DNA of 64,000 nt, from positions 186,001 to 250,000 of the forward strand of contig CAVVHG010000005.1 of the NCBI GenBank assembly GCA_963747985.1, written 5' to 3'. The position numbers and the translations under genes are program-made. The stretch comes from JACADW01 sp963747985. Lineage in GTDB: Bacteria > Acidobacteriota > UBA6911. The notes under the pieces were generated by a model. That model searched no databases and was not told the origin of the DNA. It saw nothing but the letters and a program-made list of their open reading frames with translations. Positions 61,376 through 64,000 of this stretch are shown one piece after another; the first letter of the stretch is position 1, and each line of letters begins with the position of its first letter.

Positions 61376-63403
61376 CTAGCGGGATTTCTGCTTGCGCAAG
61401 AGGTCCTGCAGGCCCTGGAGTTTCTCGCGCACCTTGTCCGCCTCTTCGCGCTCGGTGCCTGCTTCGACCGACTTACTCCAGGAATCGCGGGCCTTTTCGA
61501 GCTGACCCATCCTGTAATAGAGGTCGCCGAGGTGATCGTACATCACAGGGTCGTTCTTCACGAGTTCGACCGCCTGCAGCAGGTATTTCTCGGCTTTCTC
61601 CAGGTCATTCAGCTTGAAGTAAGCCCAGCCGAGCGAATCGAGGTATGCCCCGTTGGCCGGCTCGATCTCCAGAGCCTGTTCCACGTAGCGAACCGCTTCG
61701 TCCAGACGCACGCCCCGATCGGCCAGCATGTAGCCGACGTAGTTCAGGACTGTCGCGTTCTTCGGGTTTTCTTTGAGCAGTTCCTGGAAAAGCGTTTCGG
61801 CACGATCGTAGTCCTTCTGTCGTTCGTACACGGTTGCCAGCTGGAATTTCACTCTCTCACTGTCGAGCTTCCGCTCGGCGGCCTTGCGCAGGATCTTCTC
61901 AGCCTCCGCGTACTTCCTGGACTGGACATAGACCTGGCTGAGATTGACATATACATCGACATTCGAAGGGTTGGCCTGGAGCGTCTTGGCCAGCAGATCG
62001 GCGCCCTCTTTGGACTTTCCGGAATCAGCAAGGGCCCGCGCATAGACGAGGGCAATGTTCACGTCATCCGGGCTCTTCGCCAGTTGCTGTTTGCCCAGAC
62101 TGATAGCTTTGTCCAACTGCCGATTCACGCGATACGCGTTAATGAGCAGGAAGTACAATCGGGGGCCCGCGTCAGGGGAGCTCTTGATCATCTCTTCGTA
62201 GAGGGCGATAGCCTTGTCGTTCTGTCCCAGGTCCTGGTAGGCAGCTGCCAGGTGTTGCTGGAAAACCGGCTGGTTCGCTTTGTACTCTTCCGAGCCCTCT
62301 CGCGCCTTGGTGACCATGTTTGAGAAGACCTTGGCCGCGTCGGAGGGGTTGCCGCTCTGCTCATAGGCCACGCCGAGATAATACTGGGCCTCGACCTGGT
62401 CGGAATCCGCCCCCACCACCGACCGGAGGGTCTCGATGGACTGGGCGTACTGCCTCAGACCAAGGTAGCTCCGGCCCAGGAGCACCTGGACGTCTTTGTC
62501 ATCGGGCGCCGCCTTCGCCAGCTCCGTGAGCACCCGCTGGGCCTGCTCGTAATCGCCGGCTTCCACGAGTGTCGCGCCGAACTGTTTCTTGACAGCCGGG
62601 TTGTCGTTGCTGAGCTCAAGTATCTTCGCGTAAAGCGGGATCGCGTCCTTGTGCCGGTTCTGCCTGGAGTACAGGCTCGCCAGCATCATCAGGCTTTCCG
62701 ACGACTCCGGCCGGCTCCTGATTGCTTTCTGCAGGTACTCGACCGCTTTGTCAAGGTTGCCTGAACGCTCGTAATTCCTGGCGATTGCGGTGTACCCTGC
62801 GTCCACGTTCGGCACGAGGTCCTGGAATTTTTCGAATGCCTGAATGCCTTTCTCGGTCTCCCCGAGTTCGAAGTAGGCGCCGCCGAGCGCGTAGTACGAC
62901 CGTTCGTCGTCCGGCGCATCCTTGCGCATCTCTTCAAGCTCCCGGACGGCCTTGGTGAGCGACTCTCTCCTTCCCGAGCGGTCATGAGCCTGCGATCGGA
63001 GATAGAGATTGGCCAGGACCCAGTGCGGCTCTGGATTTGAAGGGTCGATGCGGGCAGCCTCCTCGGCTTGGTCGATCGCCTCGCGGGATCTTTCCATCTG
63101 CTCCAACAGGGCTGCCATTTCGATGCGAACGGAGGCGCTGGTCTCGTTGTATTTCAGCGCATTCTTCATCTCCGTCAGAGCGCGGGCCAGATCACCTTTC
63201 TCCTCAAACCACTTCGAAAGTGCAAAGAAGTAGTAGCTCTTTGCGCGGTCTTCCGGCACAGGCGACGAAAGCTCCTTGTCCAGATCGATCGACTTGGAAA
63301 CCGGAGGTTTCTCCTGGCCGGGAACGGTGCGCGCCAGGCTGCCCAGGATCCAAAGAGTGATCAGACAAAAATGCCCGCCTGCGCGGGAAGAACATAGCCT
63401 CAT
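61376..63403 (-). CDS. Large exported tetratricopeptide repeat protein
   Basis: This 675-aa protein has a signal/anchor (FCLITLWILGSLARTV) and at least ten TPR units (ARAYLDLGQNDKAIALYEEMIKSSPD-like, LNYVGYMLADRGVRLDEAVRYVEQALEIEPANG in two parts, YYRMGQLEKARDSWSKSVEAG). The ATG at 63403 is preferred over one at 63502 because the first 33 residues of the longer frame look non-coding. Possibly a periplasmic scaffold; no partner is adjacent. Confidence 0.85.
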   Translation of the reverse strand: MRLCSSRAGGHFCLITLWILGSLARTVPGQEKPPVSKSIDLDKELSSPVPEDRAKSYYFFALSKWFEEKGDLARALTEMKNALKYNETSASVRIEMAALLEQMERSREAIDQAEEAARIDPSNPEPHWVLANLYLRSQAHDRSGRRESLTKAVRELEEMRKDAPDDERSYYALGGAYFELGETEKGIQAFEKFQDLVPNVDAGYTAIARNYERSGNLDKAVEYLQKAIRSRPESSESLMMLASLYSRQNRHKDAIPLYAKILELSNDNPAVKKQFGATLVEAGDYEQAQRVLTELAKAAPDDKDVQVLLGRSYLGLRQYAQSIETLRSVVGADSDQVEAQYYLGVAYEQSGNPSDAAKVFSNMVTKAREGSEEYKANQPVFQQHLAAAYQDLGQNDKAIALYEEMIKSSPDAGPRLYFLLINAYRVNRQLDKAISLGKQQLAKSPDDVNIALVYARALADSGKSKEGADLLAKTLQANPSNVDVYVNLSQVYVQSRKYAEAEKILRKAAERKLDSERVKFQLATVYERQKDYDRAETLFQELLKENPKNATVLNYVGYMLADRGVRLDEAVRYVEQALEIEPANGAYLDSLGWAYFKLNDLEKAEKYLLQAVELVKNDPVMYDHLGDLYYRMGQLEKARDSWSKSVEAGTEREEADKVREKLQGLQDLLRKQKSR

Positions 63404-63532
63404 AGAGTTCAATTTTCCCTGTGCTCGAACCGCAATTATCGCATAGCCGTTGGTGAATTGCCATGGCTCGCGGCCCGCACGGCCCGAAATTTTTTCGCTC
63501 AAATCGCCGTGCGACGGTTAGAGAGGTTGACA

Positions 63533-63556
63533 GGGGGCAGCTTCCTGATTGCCCCC
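63533..63556 (+). repeat. 5' leader hairpin before the comEA-like gene
   Basis: GGGGGCA (63533-63539) and TGCCCCC (63550-63556) form a perfect 7-bp stem with a 10-bp loop, 25 bp before the ATG at 63581 and just after a TTGACA (63527-63532). It could block or protect the leader or form a terminator-like structure. Confidence 0.4.
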
Positions 63557-63580
63557 CAAACTCACAATATGGAGGTTACT

Positions 63581-63877
63581 ATGAAGTTGCGTAGAATGCG
63601 CCCTGCATGGGCGATTGTGCTCTGCATCGGCCTCGTCATCGCTCCCATCACCGCGCTCGCCCAGCAAGGCGGCGCGCCTTCGAACGAGAAGGTCAACCTG
63701 AACACGGCCACGCTCGAACAGCTGCAGACGCTGCCCGGGGTAGGCCCCGCGATCGCGAAGAACATCTTGGAATACCGAACCAAGGTCGGCAAGTTCGCGA
63801 AGATCGAGGACATCCTGAACGTCAAGGGAATCGGGGAAAAGAAATTCCAGAGGATGAAGGACCGCCTCATCCTGTAG
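63581..63877 (+). CDS. Small secreted helix-hairpin-helix protein (ComEA-like)
   Basis: This 98-aa protein has a signal peptide (WAIVLCIGLVIAPITALAQ) and two HhH motifs of the ComEA type: VNLNTATLEQLQTLPGVGPAIA and ILNVKGIGEKKF. HhH proteins of this kind bind DNA without sequence specificity, for example during uptake. The GGAGG site 5 bp before the ATG at 63581 is excellent. No comEC or pilus genes lie in view. Confidence 0.88.
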   Translation: MKLRRMRPAWAIVLCIGLVIAPITALAQQGGAPSNEKVNLNTATLEQLQTLPGVGPAIAKNILEYRTKVGKFAKIEDILNVKGIGEKKFQRMKDRLIL

Positions 63878-63888
63878 AGCGCGAAACC

Positions 63889-63945
63889 GCAGAGACGCAA
63901 AGACCGCAAAGACCTATCAGGCTTTCTCGGACTTTGCGTCTCTGC
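63889..63945. repeat. Inverted repeat after the comEA-like gene
   Basis: GCAGAGACGCAAAG (63889-63902) and CTTTGCGTCTCTGC (63932-63945) are a perfect 14-bp inverted repeat. There is no T tract, so it may be a factor-independent terminator without U tail or a widespread repeat of the GCAGAGACGCAAAG type. Nothing else is visible to the window end. Confidence 0.55.
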
Positions 63946-64000
63946 CGATGTTTAGCCATTGGATATCAACAGGTTGTCACGCGAAATTATCGGGGCGGCC

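Overview
The window is GC-rich bacterial chromosome with tightly packed operons and no visible insertion sequence, prophage, CRISPR array or rRNA. The gene mix suggests an Acidobacteriota member or a close relative: an ispDF fusion, a cysteine-type CcmE in a full Ccm operon, an Rrf2-led suf operon, TatA/TatC, MacB-like permease pairs, secreted BNR-repeat and DUF4832 proteins, and a Tat-exported sugar isomerase/epimerase. This assignment is an inference from gene content; no rRNA or marker tree could be used.

Layout. (1) 1-6.5 kb: the 3' part of polA, then an ECF sigma factor, its zinc-binding anti-sigma factor and a catalytically dead HtrA-like PDZ protein, with an ECF-type promoter (GGAAC-16-CGTCT) upstream; then an unknown helical protein on the minus strand. 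(2) 6.8-15.2 kb: dusB; tatA-tatC (minus); ctpA, a LysM lytic transglycosylase and two MacB/FtsX-type permeases without an ATPase (plus). (3) 15.3-17.8 kb: a sugar isomerase/epimerase-like protein and a Gfo/Idh/MocA-type oxidoreductase, both exported. (4) 17.9-24.1 kb: rrf2-sufB-sufC-sufD-sufS-sufU-sufT for Fe-S cluster assembly, with a good sigma-70 promoter whose -35 lies in a perfect inverted repeat. (5) trpS and an Xaa-Pro aminopeptidase converge. (6) 26.9-34.0 kb: a cytochrome c maturation operon, ccmE-F-H, a CcmI-like zinc-ribbon protein, an unusual membrane protein, then ccmA-B-C-D. No ccmG is present. (7) 34.2-39.6 kb: an unknown exported protein, then two PAS-GAF-GGDEF proteins that share an almost identical 899-bp block with codon use unlike its flanks. 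One GGDEF looks active and the other has lost its active site. (8) 39.9-45 kb: an ABC-2 exporter with a TPR protein, a cluster of palindromes, and a lone hyuA. (9) 45.1-48.9 kb: a secreted BNR-repeat protein and a secreted DUF4832 protein. (10) 48.9-61.3 kb: a long minus-strand run of housekeeping genes, ispE, tRNA-Gln, prs, rplY, pth, rpsF, rpsR, rplI, dnaB, alr, radA, a YacL-type PIN-TRAM gene, ispDF and rlmB. (11) 61.4-64 kb: a large exported TPR protein and a small secreted ComEA-like HhH protein.

The most unusual signals are the duplicated, differently coded PAS-GAF module shared by an active and a degenerate diguanylate cyclase; a family of at least five intergenic inverted repeats built from CCGATN hexamers; the sigma/anti-sigma/pseudo-HtrA module with a candidate autoregulatory promoter; and the variant Ccm system with two extra translationally coupled proteins. 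All calls come from reading the sequence and translations. No database search was run.
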